A stretch of 64,000 nucleotides of DNA from Acidovorax sp. Root219 (lineage in GTDB: Bacteria > Pseudomonadota > Gammaproteobacteria > Burkholderiales > Burkholderiaceae_C): positions 33,823 through 97,822 of the forward strand of contig NZ_LMIJ01000010.1 of NCBI RefSeq assembly GCF_001428665.1, given 5' to 3'. The translations under genes and the position numbers were made by a program. Each line of letters starts with the position of its first letter. Position 1 is the first letter of the stretch. The notes under the pieces were generated by a model. It worked only from the letters and a program-made list of their open reading frames with translations, did no database searches and was not told the origin of the DNA. This document shows positions 6,613 to 17,325 of this stretch, in pieces.

Positions 6613-9216
6613 ATGACGACTTCCGCATCCTCCCTTTCGCCGCACCTGCAATGCGCCGTCAGCTCGATCACCCTGGCCGCCATGCTGCTCACCAGCAGCC
6701 CGCTGGCGCTGGCGCAGACAGCCGTTGGCACGGGCACCAGCAGCGTGCGCGGGAACGAACCCGTCACGCTGAACTTCGCCAACGCCGAGATCGAGGCCGT
6801 GGCCCGCACCATGGCCACCATCACCGGGCGCAACGTGGTGGTCGACCCGCGCGTGAAGGGCCAGCTCACGTTGATCACCGAGCGCGCAGTGCCCCCCTCG
6901 GCCGCGTTCCAGCAGTTCCTGGCCGCACTGCGCCTGCAGGGCTTCACGGTGGTTGAATCGGCCGGCCTGTACAAGGTGGTGCCCGAGGCCGACGCCAAGC
7001 TGCAAAGCGGCAGCGTGGGCGTGAGCGAGTCGGGCTCTGCGCGCGGCACGCCCGGCGGCGGGCAGATCGTGACGCAGATCTTCAAGCTCAATTACGAAAA
7101 TGCGGGCAACCTGGTGCCGGTGCTGCGCCCGCTGATCAGCCCCAACAACACCATCAACGTGAACCCCGGCAACAACTCGCTGGTGATCACCGACTACGCC
7201 GACAACCTGCAACGCCTGGGCCGCATCATCGCGGCGATGGACGTCTCCAACGCCAGCGATGTGGAGATCATCCCGCTGCGCAACGCCCTGGCGGTCGACC
7301 TCGCACCCCTGGTGGCACGCCTCATCGATGGCGGCAGTGGCGCCGCCCCCGCCGCTGCCCAGGGCCAGGCGGATACCTCGTTCAAGACCACGCTGCTGGC
7401 CGAGCCGCGCAGCAATTCGCTGATCCTGCGTGCGGCCAACCCTGCACGGGTGGCCATGGTGCGTGCCCTCGTCGACAAGCTCGACCAGCCCCCGGTGCCG
7501 GGCAGCAGCGCCTCCACGGGCAACATCCATGTGGTCTACCTCAAGAACGCCGATGCCACCAAGCTCGCCACCACCCTGCGCGCGGCCATGGCCAGCATGG
7601 GCGGCAACGCCAGCGGAGGGGCCAGCGCCAGTACGCCGGCGATTTCCGGTGGGGGTGCACCGTCCAGCTCACTGTCGGGTGGCGGCAGCAACAGCGGCGG
7701 CCTGAGCGGCGGCTCCAACAGCAGCAGCAACAGCAGCCTCGGCGGGCTGGGCAGCAGTTCCGGCATGGGCGCCGGCTCGGGCATGGGCAGCGCCAACAGC
7801 AACCAGCCCTCCACCGGCGGCCAGATCCAGGCCGACCCGACCACCAACTCGCTGATCATCACGGCGCCCGAGCCGCTGTTCCGCCAACTGCGCGCAGTGA
7901 TCGACCAACTCGACGGTCGACGGGCCCAGGTGCTGGTGGAAAGCATGATCGTAGAGGTCTCGGCTACCAAGCTGGCGGAGTTCGGCATCCAGTGGCAAGG
8001 GGTTTTGGGCAAGCAGGGCGATGGCACCGTCGGCGTCATCGGCACCAATTCGGTCCAAGGTGGAGGTGCGAACATCCTGAATGTCACAGGAGCACTGGCC
8101 AGTGGAAGCACCAGCGCCATCACCTCGGCAGCCAGCACGCTGAGCAAGGGCCTGAACCTGGCCCTTGCACCGCGCATCAATGGCCAGTACTACCTGGGCG
8201 CCCTGGCCAACTTCCTGCAGAACAGCGGTGATGCCAATGTGCTGTCCACCCCCAACCTGATGACGCTGGACAACGAGGAAGCGCGCATCGTGATCGGCAA
8301 CAACGTGCCCTTCCCGACCGGCTCGTATGCCAACACCGGCGGCAGCAACACGGTGAACCCCTTCACCACGGTGGAGCGCAAGGACGTGGGCCTGATGCTC
8401 AAGGTGCGCCCGCAGATCAGCGAGAACGGCACCGTGAAGATGTCGATCTACCAGGAGGTCTCCAAGATCGACCGCGCGACCCTCTCTGACGTGAACGGCC
8501 CCACGACGAGCAAGCGCTCCATCGAGTCGAACGTGGTGGTGGACGATGGCAACATCATCGTTCTCGGCGGTCTGCTCGAAGACAGCTACTCCCAGGGCGA
8601 GGACAAGGTGCCGGTGATGGGCGATCTGCCTCTGGTTGGCGGCCTGTTCCGCAGCGAAAACCGCACGCGCAACAAGACCAACCTGATGGTCTTCCTGCGC
8701 CCCGTGGTGGTGCGCGATGCGGCCACCAGCGAAGCCCTGATGGCAGACCGCTACGACGCGATCCGCGGGCTGCAGCAGGTGACGCAACCCGCGTCGAGCC
8801 TGCCGCTGCGGTCGATATCGGGCGCTCCTGTCTTGCCGGAACTGCCCCAGCGTAGCGCCCCGGCAACGCGCTTGCAGCCTGCCCCCCTGCAGGACCTGGT
8901 GACGCCTGTTCAACCAGCACCCCAGTTGACGCCTTCGGGCGTGCCCATCAGTGAAGCCCCGGCGCCCGCTGCGGCCACTGCACCGACCTACTACGTGCGT
9001 GCCGGCGTGTTCGGCGATGACTCGGCCTCGCAGGCTGCACTGGCCAGGCTGCGCAATTCGGCGCTCCCCATCTCGGAGCAGCCGGTGGACACCAGCCAGG
9101 GCCCCCGCACCAGCGTGCGTGTAGGCCCGTACCATAACCCGGCCTCGGCCGACTCCGCTGCCGCGATGGTGCGCGAGCTCGCGCCCGCCGCCACGGTGAC
9201 CCGCCAGACGCTCTGA
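6613..9216 (+). CDS. gspD: Type II secretion secretin GspD with SPOR-like tail
   Basis: Outer-membrane secretin that forms the exit pore. The 867-residue product has a signal peptide (cleavage near LALAQ), N0 domain (LNFANAEIEAVARTMA), N1-N3 domains, a Ser/Gly-rich insertion in N3 at about residues 335-400, and the secretin domain with VPVMGDLPLVGGLFR. After the beta-barrel gate there is a Pro-rich linker and a final domain at about 792-867 (YYVRAGVFGDD and TSVRVGPYHNPASADSA) that resembles a SPOR peptidoglycan-binding domain, not a usual part of GspD. The family call is certain; the SPOR call is by motif only. Confidence 0.95.
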   Translation: MTTSASSLSPHLQCAVSSITLAAMLLTSSPLALAQTAVGTGTSSVRGNEPVTLNFANAEIEAVARTMATITGRNVVVDPRVKGQLTLITERAVPPSAAFQQFLAALRLQGFTVVESAGLYKVVPEADAKLQSGSVGVSESGSARGTPGGGQIVTQIFKLNYENAGNLVPVLRPLISPNNTINVNPGNNSLVITDYADNLQRLGRIIAAMDVSNASDVEIIPLRNALAVDLAPLVARLIDGGSGAAPAAAQGQADTSFKTTLLAEPRSNSLILRAANPARVAMVRALVDKLDQPPVPGSSASTGNIHVVYLKNADATKLATTLRAAMASMGGNASGGASASTPAISGGGAPSSSLSGGGSNSGGLSGGSNSSSNSSLGGLGSSSGMGAGSGMGSANSNQPSTGGQIQADPTTNSLIITAPEPLFRQLRAVIDQLDGRRAQVLVESMIVEVSATKLAEFGIQWQGVLGKQGDGTVGVIGTNSVQGGGANILNVTGALASGSTSAITSAASTLSKGLNLALAPRINGQYYLGALANFLQNSGDANVLSTPNLMTLDNEEARIVIGNNVPFPTGSYANTGGSNTVNPFTTVERKDVGLMLKVRPQISENGTVKMSIYQEVSKIDRATLSDVNGPTTSKRSIESNVVVDDGNIIVLGGLLEDSYSQGEDKVPVMGDLPLVGGLFRSENRTRNKTNLMVFLRPVVVRDAATSEALMADRYDAIRGLQQVTQPASSLPLRSISGAPVLPELPQRSAPATRLQPAPLQDLVTPVQPAPQLTPSGVPISEAPAPAAATAPTYYVRAGVFGDDSASQAALARLRNSALPISEQPVDTSQGPRTSVRVGPYHNPASADSAAAMVRELAPAATVTRQTL

Positions 9217-9219
9217 CCC

Positions 9220-10608
9220 ATGCGCCACCCCCTGCCCTACGCGTTTGCCCGCACCTCGCAGCTGCTGCTGGAGGACGATGGCCAGCAGCTCGTGCTGTGG
9301 CACGGCCCTGCACCCGACGTGACCGCGCTGTCGGAAGTGATGCGCAAGCACAAGATCCGCCACCTGCAGTCGCTGGCGGCCCCGGCCCTGGCCCAGCGCA
9401 TCAGCGCAGCCTATGCCCAGGGCGAGTCGAGCGCTGCCACCGTGGTGAGCGAAGTCGAGTCCGACGCCGACCTGTCGCGCATGATGCAGGACCTGCCGGC
9501 GGTGGAAGATCTGCTGGAAACGGCCGACGACGCGCCCATCATCCGCATGCTCAACGCCCTGCTCACGCAAGCCGCGCGCGACGGCGCGAGCGACATCCAC
9601 ATCGAGCCCTACGAGCGGCATTCGAGCGTGCGCTTTCGCGTCGACGGCTCTCTGCGCGAAGTGGTGCAGCCCAACCGCGCCCTGCACGCCGCACTGATCT
9701 CGCGCCTGAAGATCATGGCCGACCTCGACATTTCGGAAAAGCGCCTGCCGCAGGACGGGCGCATCAGCCTGCGCCTGGGCACGCGCGCCATCGACGTGCG
9801 CGTCTCCACCCTGCCCAGCGCCCATGGCGAGCGCGCCGTGCTGCGCCTTCTGGACAAGAGCGAGAGCAAGCTCAGCCTGGAAGCCGTGGGCATGCAGGGC
9901 GACACGCTGCGCCGCTTCGAGGGCCTGATTGCCCAGCCGCACGGCATCATCCTCGTGACCGGGCCCACAGGCTCGGGCAAGACGACCACGCTGTACGCCG
10001 GCCTGGGGCGGCTCGATGCCACGCGCAACAACATCATGACGGTGGAAGACCCCATCGAGTACGAGCTGCCCGGCGTGGGCCAGACCCAGGTCAACAGCAA
10101 GATCGAGCTGACCTTCGCCAAGGCCCTGCGCGCCATTTTGCGCCAGGACCCGGACATCATCATGATCGGCGAAATCCGCGATTTCGAGACCGCGCAGATC
10201 GCCATCCAGGCCTCGCTCACGGGCCACCTGGTGCTGGCCACGCTGCACACCAACGACGCGGCCAGCGCCGTGACGCGCCTGACCGACATGGGCGTGGAGC
10301 CCTTCCTGCTGTCGTCCTCATTGCTCGGCGTGCTGGCCCAGCGGCTGGTGCGCAAGTACTGCAGCCACTGCCAGGGTGCCGGCTGCGAGCACTGCGGCCA
10401 GACCGGCTACACCGGCCGTACCGGCCTGTTCGAGCTGCTGGTGACCAACGACGCCATCCGCGCGCAGATCCACAACCAGGCCTCCGAGGCGGACATCCGC
10501 ACGGCGGCCCTCGCAGGCGGCATGGCGCTGATGCGCGAAGACGGCGAGCGCCTCATTGCCGCCGGCATCACCAGCCGCGAGGAAGTGCTGCGCGTCACAA
10601 GGGATTAG
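9220..10608 (+). CDS. gspE: Type II secretion ATPase GspE
   Basis: Cytoplasmic hexameric ATPase powering pseudopilus extension. Visible motifs are DIHIEPYE, Walker [11 protein letters not shown], an Asp box, Walker [15 protein letters not shown], a His box (LATLHTND), and a compact Cys cluster near residues 384-398 (CSHC and [14 protein letters not shown]) for zinc. Length is 462 residues, so the N-terminal GspL-binding domain is short. It starts 3 bases after gspD and ends the operon at a terminator; its usual partner gspF does not follow. Confidence 0.95.
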   Translation: MRHPLPYAFARTSQLLLEDDGQQLVLWHGPAPDVTALSEVMRKHKIRHLQSLAAPALAQRISAAYAQGESSAATVVSEVESDADLSRMMQDLPAVEDLLETADDAPIIRMLNALLTQAARDGASDIHIEPYERHSSVRFRVDGSLREVVQPNRALHAALISRLKIMADLDISEKRLPQDGRISLRLGTRAIDVRVSTLPSAHGERAVLRLLDKSESKLSLEAVGMQGDTLRRFEGLIAQPHGIILVTGPTGSGKTTTLYAGLGRLDATRNNIMTVEDPIEYELPGVGQTQVNSKIELTFAKALRAILRQDPDIIMIGEIRDFETAQIAIQASLTGHLVLATLHTNDAASAVTRLTDMGVEPFLLSSSLLGVLAQRLVRKYCSHCQGAGCEHCGQTGYTGRTGLFELLVTNDAIRAQIHNQASEADIRTAALAGGMALMREDGERLIAAGITSREEVLRVTRD

Positions 10609-10642
10609 CAGACCTTCGCAACGCAAGCCCAAGCGCCCCAAG

Positions 10643-10681
10643 AAAAAAGCCCCCGTCACCAACCGGCGACAGGGGCTTTTT
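10643..10681. terminator. Bidirectional rho-independent terminator
   Basis: An A-run, a GC-rich stem (AAAAAGCCCC...GTC pairing with GAC...GGGGCTTTTT) and a T-run lie between the convergent gspE and chemoreceptor genes. The symmetric A and T tracts let it work on both strands. Confidence 0.85.
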
Positions 10682-10713
10682 GCTGGGTGCAGCCGGGGAT
10701 AGCCGGCAGACCG

Positions 10714-12396
10714 TCAGCGGATCTGCAATGCCTGCTTGGGCGCGCGCACCGGAACGGCAGGCCGCTGGGCCGGCGCAGGGATGCCCTGGCGTGGGGTCGG
10801 CATGCTGCCGCCCGCACCCGGGCTGGCGGCCCTGGCTCCCGGCTGCAGCTTGAACTGGCTCACGGCCTGGGTCAGTTGCAGGGCCTGCTCACGCAGGGAT
10901 TCGGAGGCCGCAGTGGACTGCTCGACCAGCGCGGCGTTCTGCTGCGTCATGTTGTCCAGCTGGCTCACCGACTGGCTGATGTGGCCCACGTTGTCGCGCT
11001 GCTCGGCGGACGATGCCGTGATCTCGCTGATGATGTCCGAGACGCGGCGCACGCTGCCCACGATCTCGTTCATGGTCGCTCCCGCCTGGCTCACCAGGCG
11101 CGAGCCGTCTTCCACACGCTCCACCGAGGAGCCGATCAGGCCCTTGATCTCCTTGGCAGCCGCTGCCGAGCGCTGGGCCAGGCTGCGCACCTCGCTGGCC
11201 ACCACGGCAAAGCCCCGGCCTTGCTCTCCGGCACGGGCGGCTTCCACCGCCGCATTGAGGGCCAGGATGTTGGTCTGGAAGGCAATGCCGTCGATGACGC
11301 CAGTGATGTCGGCGATCTTGCGCGAGCTGGTGGTGATTTGGTCCATGGTGGTCACCACCTGGGAGACCACCACACCGCCACGCCCGGCCACCTCGGCGGC
11401 CGACGAGGCGAAGTCGCTGGCCTGGCGCGAGGACTGGGCGCTCTGGCCGATGGTGCTGGTGAGCAGCTCCATCGACGAAGCGGCCTCTTCGAGGTTGGCG
11501 GCCGTCTGTTCGGTGCGGTGGCTCAGGTCGTGGTTGCCCGAGGCGATCTCGGTGCTGGCCGTGGAGATGTTGCTGGCCGCCTCCTGCACCTGCTGGACCA
11601 GGCCACGCAAGGCGTCCTGCATGCGTGCCATGGAGGCCACGAGCTGGCCCACCTCGTCCTGCGAAGTCACCTGCACGTCCTGCGACAGGTCACCGCCGGC
11701 AATGCGCTCGGCCAGTTCGCTGGCCTGCGCGATCGAGCGGGTGATGGAGCGCACACTGAAGAAGGTCAGCGGGATGAGCACGGCCAGGGCCAGCACCAGC
11801 ACGATGCCGATCAGGCCGGACATGGTGGTGGTCAGCGTGTTCACGCCCTCGCGCGCCTCGTCCATCTTGGTGCGTGCCGTCACGGAGAGGTCGGACAGCA
11901 GCTTGTCGGTGGCCTCCATGTGCTTCTTGAGGCGGTCGGCATAGGCACCGCCCACGGCGCCATCGATCTGGGCGCGCTCGATCTGCTCGAACACGGGAGA
12001 GATGCCGGCCTCGTATTCCTTGACCTCGGCCAGGGACTTGTCGATGGACTCGACGAAGGCCGTATCGCCCGACTGCACCTGGCGCACATCGGCCATGCCC
12101 TTGTTCAGCGCGGTGAGCGATTTCTTCCAGCTCTCACGCAGGGCCGCGACCTCGACGGAGTTGTTGAAGCTGATGATGATGTCTTTTTCGGACCGGCGCA
12201 GGTCACCCAGGGTGGTGCGCAGCTCGGCCACATCGGTCAGGGTCTGCACCCGCTGGGAGAACAGCTGGTCCAGGGTGCTGCGGGTGCGCTCCAGCGCCAG
12301 ATACCCCATGGCACCGATGACCACGAGCAGAACCAGGGAGAAAATCGTGCCGAAATAAAGACGTGCGCGGATGGAAAGACGGCTGAGCAGGTTCAT
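10714..12396 (-). CDS. Methyl-accepting chemotaxis protein
   Basis: Transmembrane chemoreceptor signalling through CheA/CheW to the flagella. The 560-residue product has two membrane segments (about 12-32 and 192-212) around a four-helix-bundle ligand domain with no recognisable specificity. A HAMP domain ([23 protein letters not shown]) follows, then the signalling hairpin with the invariant tip [20 protein letters not shown]. The C-terminus is a Pro/Ala/Arg-rich tail with no CheR/CheB tethering pentapeptide. Monocistronic; no flanking chemotaxis genes. The ligand cannot be inferred. Confidence 0.93.
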   Translation of the reverse strand: MNLLSRLSIRARLYFGTIFSLVLLVVIGAMGYLALERTRSTLDQLFSQRVQTLTDVAELRTTLGDLRRSEKDIIISFNNSVEVAALRESWKKSLTALNKGMADVRQVQSGDTAFVESIDKSLAEVKEYEAGISPVFEQIERAQIDGAVGGAYADRLKKHMEATDKLLSDLSVTARTKMDEAREGVNTLTTTMSGLIGIVLVLALAVLIPLTFFSVRSITRSIAQASELAERIAGGDLSQDVQVTSQDEVGQLVASMARMQDALRGLVQQVQEAASNISTASTEIASGNHDLSHRTEQTAANLEEAASSMELLTSTIGQSAQSSRQASDFASSAAEVAGRGGVVVSQVVTTMDQITTSSRKIADITGVIDGIAFQTNILALNAAVEAARAGEQGRGFAVVASEVRSLAQRSAAAAKEIKGLIGSSVERVEDGSRLVSQAGATMNEIVGSVRRVSDIISEITASSAEQRDNVGHISQSVSQLDNMTQQNAALVEQSTAASESLREQALQLTQAVSQFKLQPGARAASPGAGGSMPTPRQGIPAPAQRPAVPVRAPKQALQIR

Positions 12397-12465
12397 CGCT
12401 CTTCCTTACATTTTTTGACAACTCAAGCATAGCAACTTTGGTGCCATAGGGTGACTTGTCCCTAC

Positions 12466-12506
12466 GGAGCGTGTGTGGGCGCGACTGTATGCGCCCCGCA
12501 CGCTCC
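12466..12506. other. Long GC-rich inverted repeat between mcp and thiC
   Basis: The arms GGAGCGTG and CACGCTCC, continuing into GGGCGC/GCGCCC, give a stem of about 15 bp with an 8-base loop. There is no adjacent T-run, so a classical terminator is unlikely. It lies downstream of thiC and upstream of the chemoreceptor gene on the minus strand. Confidence 0.6.
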
Positions 12507-12531
12507 ACCCCAGAGGGTATGTACCGCCCCC

Positions 12532-12560
12532 CTGCCCCCAGCAGCCAAACTGCGGGGGCA
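12532..12560 (-). terminator. Possible thiC transcript-end hairpin
   Basis: The arms TGCCCCC and GGGGGCA plus GCAG/CTGC form an 11-bp stem starting 10 bases after the thiC stop. It lacks a U-tract, so it may only protect the 3' end or act with Rho. Confidence 0.4.
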
Positions 12561-12570
12561 GTAGCCACGC

Positions 12571-14699
<2,129 letters not shown>

Positions 14700-14735
14700 A
14701 GGCGCCAGTATATCGATACCGGCCTGCGTTGTTTC

Positions 14736-14837
14736 TACGGATTTGCATTCGATCGTATGACTAGGCGGGAGCCGCAGACAGTGCTGTAGCACGGCAAGGC
14801 GAACCAACGACGTTAGACGGTTGAAGGCAAATCCGTA
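14736..14837. repeat. 102-bp element bounded by 15-bp inverted repeats
   Basis: TACGGATTTGCATTC at 14736-14750 is matched in inverted orientation by GAAGGCAAATCCGTA at 14823-14837, 14 of 15 bases. Both outer ends are TA. Inside is a small perfect hairpin, GTGCT-GT-AGCAC. The size, terminal repeats and TA ends resemble a miniature inverted-repeat element, though a large stem-loop serving as transcript end for the gene at 14838 is also possible. It lies upstream of the thiC riboswitch. Confidence 0.5.
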
Positions 14838-15011
14838 TCAGATGCGCCCGATGATCGCCACGGCGAAGAAGAACACAGCTGCGATGACGGTCCACTTGAG
14901 CACCACCAGGCCCCAGCGCTTGTAATGGGGCTGACCGGTGCCCGCGTAGAACGCGAACGATACGGCGGCTGCCAGCAGCAGCGCCATGACGGCCCAGCGA
15001 AAGAGCACCAT
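14838..15011 (-). CDS. Small two-helix membrane protein, 57 residues
   Basis: Function unknown. The product starts MVLFRWAVMALLLAAAVSFA and has two hydrophobic stretches (about 5-22 and 38-56) separated by a short polar loop (TGQPHYKRWG). It would form a helical hairpin in the inner membrane. It starts 9 bases after the lpxC stop on the same strand, so it is probably cotranscribed with lpxC. The open frame, good start context and hydrophobic pattern make it likely real. Its stop is next to the inverted-repeat element. Confidence 0.7.
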   Translation of the reverse strand: MVLFRWAVMALLLAAAVSFAFYAGTGQPHYKRWGLVVLKWTVIAAVFFFAVAIIGRI

Positions 15012-15020
15012 GGCGGGTGC

Positions 15021-15944
15021 TTACCAGGCGCGCGCCGGCTGCGCAAAGCCGCGCGGTGCCTGGCGCTCATCCTCGAAGGTAACCTCTTCCCAGGCATCGG
15101 GCTGGGACAGCAGTTCGCGCAGCAGCAGGTTGTTCATCGCATGGCCCGAGCGGAAGGCGCTGTAGGCCGCCAGCAGAGGCTTGCCGATGATGTACAGGTC
15201 GCCCATGGCGTCGAGGATCTTGTGCTTGACGAACTCGTCGTCGTAGCGCAGCCCATCGCTGTTGAGCACCTTGTAGTCGTCCATCACGATGGCGTTGTCC
15301 AGCCCGCCGCCCAGGGCCAGGCCGTTGGAGCGCATCATCTCCACATCGCGCGTGAAACCGAAGGTGCGTGCGCGTGCGATGTCGCGGCTGTAGTTGCCCT
15401 CGCCCAGGTCGAACTCCACACGCTGGCCAGTAGAGTCCACCGCAGGGTGGTCGAAATCGATCTCGAAGCTCAGCTTGTAGCCATGGTAGGGCACGAGGCG
15501 CGCCCACTTGGCCTGGGCACCACTGCCCTCGCGCACCTCCACCGGGCGCTTGACGCGGATGAAGCGCTTGGGGGCTTTCTGCAGCTCGATCCCCGCGCTT
15601 TGCAGCAGGAACACGAAGGAGGACGACGACCCGTCGAGGATGGGCACCTCTTCAGCCGTGATGTCCACGTACAGGTTATCGAGCCCCAGGCCGGCGCACG
15701 CCGACATGAGATGCTCCACGGTATGCACCTTGGCACTGCCGACCCCGATGGTGGAGGCCAGGCGCGTGTCCGTCACCGCGTCGGCCCGGATCGGGATGTC
15801 CACGGGCTGGGGCAGATCGACCCGGCGGAACACGATGCCGGTGTCGGGCTGCGCAGGCCGCAGGGTCAGCTCGACCCTCTGGCCACTGTGCAGCCCCACG
15901 CCGACGGCGCGGGTCAAGGTCTTGAGGGTGCGTTGCTGGAGCAT
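15021..15944 (-). CDS. lpxC: UDP-3-O-acyl-N-acetylglucosamine deacetylase LpxC
   Basis: Zinc enzyme for the committed step of lipid A synthesis in the cytoplasm. The 307-residue product has the two-domain LpxC fold, with [11 protein letters not shown] (zinc His), the [11 protein letters not shown] segment and [17 protein letters not shown] (zinc ligands and catalytic region). The ATG at 15944 gives the usual [21 protein letters not shown] start. In many betaproteobacteria lpxC lies close to ftsZ; here about 7.3 kb separates them. TACAAT lies a few bases upstream of the start, but no good -35 element was found. Confidence 0.96.
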   Translation of the reverse strand: MLQQRTLKTLTRAVGVGLHSGQRVELTLRPAQPDTGIVFRRVDLPQPVDIPIRADAVTDTRLASTIGVGSAKVHTVEHLMSACAGLGLDNLYVDITAEEVPILDGSSSSFVFLLQSAGIELQKAPKRFIRVKRPVEVREGSGAQAKWARLVPYHGYKLSFEIDFDHPAVDSTGQRVEFDLGEGNYSRDIARARTFGFTRDVEMMRSNGLALGGGLDNAIVMDDYKVLNSDGLRYDDEFVKHKILDAMGDLYIIGKPLLAAYSAFRSGHAMNNLLLRELLSQPDAWEEVTFEDERQAPRGFAQPARAW

Positions 15945-16000
15945 TCTCGCATTGTAAAAGGGCGGGCCCGTCCCTGCTCGCCGCAAGACCATGGCAAGCC

Positions 16001-16735
16001 TTACGGCACCCGCCACAGTTTCCCGCAAAGGCCCCGATACACATAGGCACTGGAGGGTATTGCGGGGCTGCTGCCCTCTGGCTCCACGCTCACCGCCAGC
16101 TCCACCGCCTTGGCAAACACGGTTTCAGACGAGGCGCCCAGTTGCAGGTGCACGAAGGCCCCTTGCGGCAGCGGCGCCACGGGGCTGGCCTTGCCCGCCG
16201 CATCCAGCGACCACAGGTACAGCACCTGGCCGGCAGGCACCGGCACTGCGGCCACGCGCTTGATGTCCACCGTGCGGCCCTGCCGCAGGCTGGAGACGAT
16301 GAGCCCTGGGCGCCCGTCGGCCAGGCCCAGCACCCCCACATAGCTTTCGGGCAATTGGGTGGAGGCCGGTGCATCAGGCCCGCCGTGCTGCGCCTGCCAG
16401 AGCGACGGCAGCAGCACCCCCACCATCAGGCCCAGCGCCAAGGCGCCCGCCGGGGCTGGCTGCAACAACCGTTTCCACCACGGCACCCGCACCCCAGGGG
16501 CAGGAAACCCCAGGCGCTGCTCAATGGCGCGCCAGGTAGCGGGTGCCGGCGCCTGGGGTGGCAGGGCCAGCAGCGCGGGCGCCATGCGCTCGTTCCAGCG
16601 CGCCACGGCTTCGGCCAGATCGGGCCGCCGCGCGAGCAGCTTCTTGAAGCGGCGGCGGGCGCCCCCCTGCAGCGTGCCCAGGGCGTACTCGCCTGCCAGC
16701 AGGTCCACGAGCCGGGGGTTCTGGTGCCATTTCAT
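16001..16735 (-). CDS. RskA-type anti-sigma factor
   Basis: Predicted membrane-anchored inhibitor of the ECF sigma factor encoded just upstream. The 244-residue product has an N-terminal cytoplasmic anti-sigma region (about 1-75, [19 protein letters not shown]) without the HxxxCxxC zinc motif, so it is a zinc-less anti-sigma domain. One membrane segment lies at about 95-113. The periplasmic domain matches the RskA C-terminal family ([35 protein letters not shown]). The ATG overlaps the sigma gene stop by 4 bases. Release by regulated proteolysis is known for the family and only inferred here. Confidence 0.87.
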   Translation of the reverse strand: MKWHQNPRLVDLLAGEYALGTLQGGARRRFKKLLARRPDLAEAVARWNERMAPALLALPPQAPAPATWRAIEQRLGFPAPGVRVPWWKRLLQPAPAGALALGLMVGVLLPSLWQAQHGGPDAPASTQLPESYVGVLGLADGRPGLIVSSLRQGRTVDIKRVAAVPVPAGQVLYLWSLDAAGKASPVAPLPQGAFVHLQLGASSETVFAKAVELAVSVEPEGSSPAIPSSAYVYRGLCGKLWRVP

Positions 16736-17325
16736 GCGCAGGACTCCATGCAGTCGCGCAGGCGCGCCAGGCTGCGGCGCATCCAGGCCTTGACCGTGCC
16801 CAGGGGGCGGGCCAGGCGCTGGGCCAGCTCGGCATGGGTGAGCCCTTCGTAGTAGACCAGCAGCAGCGCGCTGCGCGGTTCGCTGTCGATCTGGCCCATG
16901 CAGCGCCCCAGGCGCGAGCCGTCTTCCTCGGCCAGCAGCAGCTCCAGCGGCGAGCCGCCTTCGGCTGCGGCATCGTGCACCTGTTCCTCGCCATCGGCAT
17001 CGCGCCAGTGCAGCGGCGTTTCGGGGCGGCGCTTGCGCAGTGCGTCGATGGCGCGGTTGCGTGTGACCACGCACAGCCACGACAGGCTCAGCGCCTGCCC
17101 CGGCGCACCGGTCTGCGGCCGGTTCCACAGGTGCACGAAGACCTCCTGCAGCACGTCTTCGGCCAGGGCGCGGTCCTGCACCACGCGCACGGCCACCGCC
17201 AGCAGGCGGCTGGCCACCAGCTGGTACAGGCGCTGGAAGGCCGATGTGTCGCGCAGCACCACGCGCGACAGCAGCTGCGCCACGGCGTCGGGCAGCCCAT
17301 CGGCGGGCAATGCAGCGCCAGTCAT
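16732..17325 (-). CDS. ECF-family RNA polymerase sigma factor
   Basis: Extracytoplasmic function sigma factor of 197 residues, similar to the SigK/RskA-linked group. Region 2 is visible as LAEDVLQEVFVHLWNRP and SWLCVVTRNRAIDALRKRRP, and region 4 as YYEGLTHAELAQRLARPLGTVKAWMRRSL. It overlaps the upstream lipoprotein gene and the downstream anti-sigma gene by 4 bases each, so the three are translationally coupled. Target promoters are unknown; autoregulation of this operon is the simplest guess. Confidence 0.92.
   Translation of the reverse strand: MTGAALPADGLPDAVAQLLSRVVLRDTSAFQRLYQLVASRLLAVAVRVVQDRALAEDVLQEVFVHLWNRPQTGAPGQALSLSWLCVVTRNRAIDALRKRRPETPLHWRDADGEEQVHDAAAEGGSPLELLLAEEDGSRLGRCMGQIDSEPRSALLLVYYEGLTHAELAQRLARPLGTVKAWMRRSLARLRDCMESCA

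Noticed and set aside
7620-7810. Ser/Gly-rich repeat region in gspD as a possible frameshift or artefact
   Set aside because: The frame stays open on both sides and the N3 domain resumes normally; such flexible inserts are known in secretins.
10687-12432. Long open frame on the plus strand opposite the chemoreceptor gene
   Set aside because: It is a shadow of the minus-strand coding sequence in GC-rich DNA; the product is His/Gly/Arg-rich with no domain, whereas the minus strand encodes a full chemoreceptor.
14811-14817. GTTAGAC resembling an integron attC core site
   Set aside because: No matching inverse core or the paired L boxes are present, and no integrase or cassette genes lie nearby.
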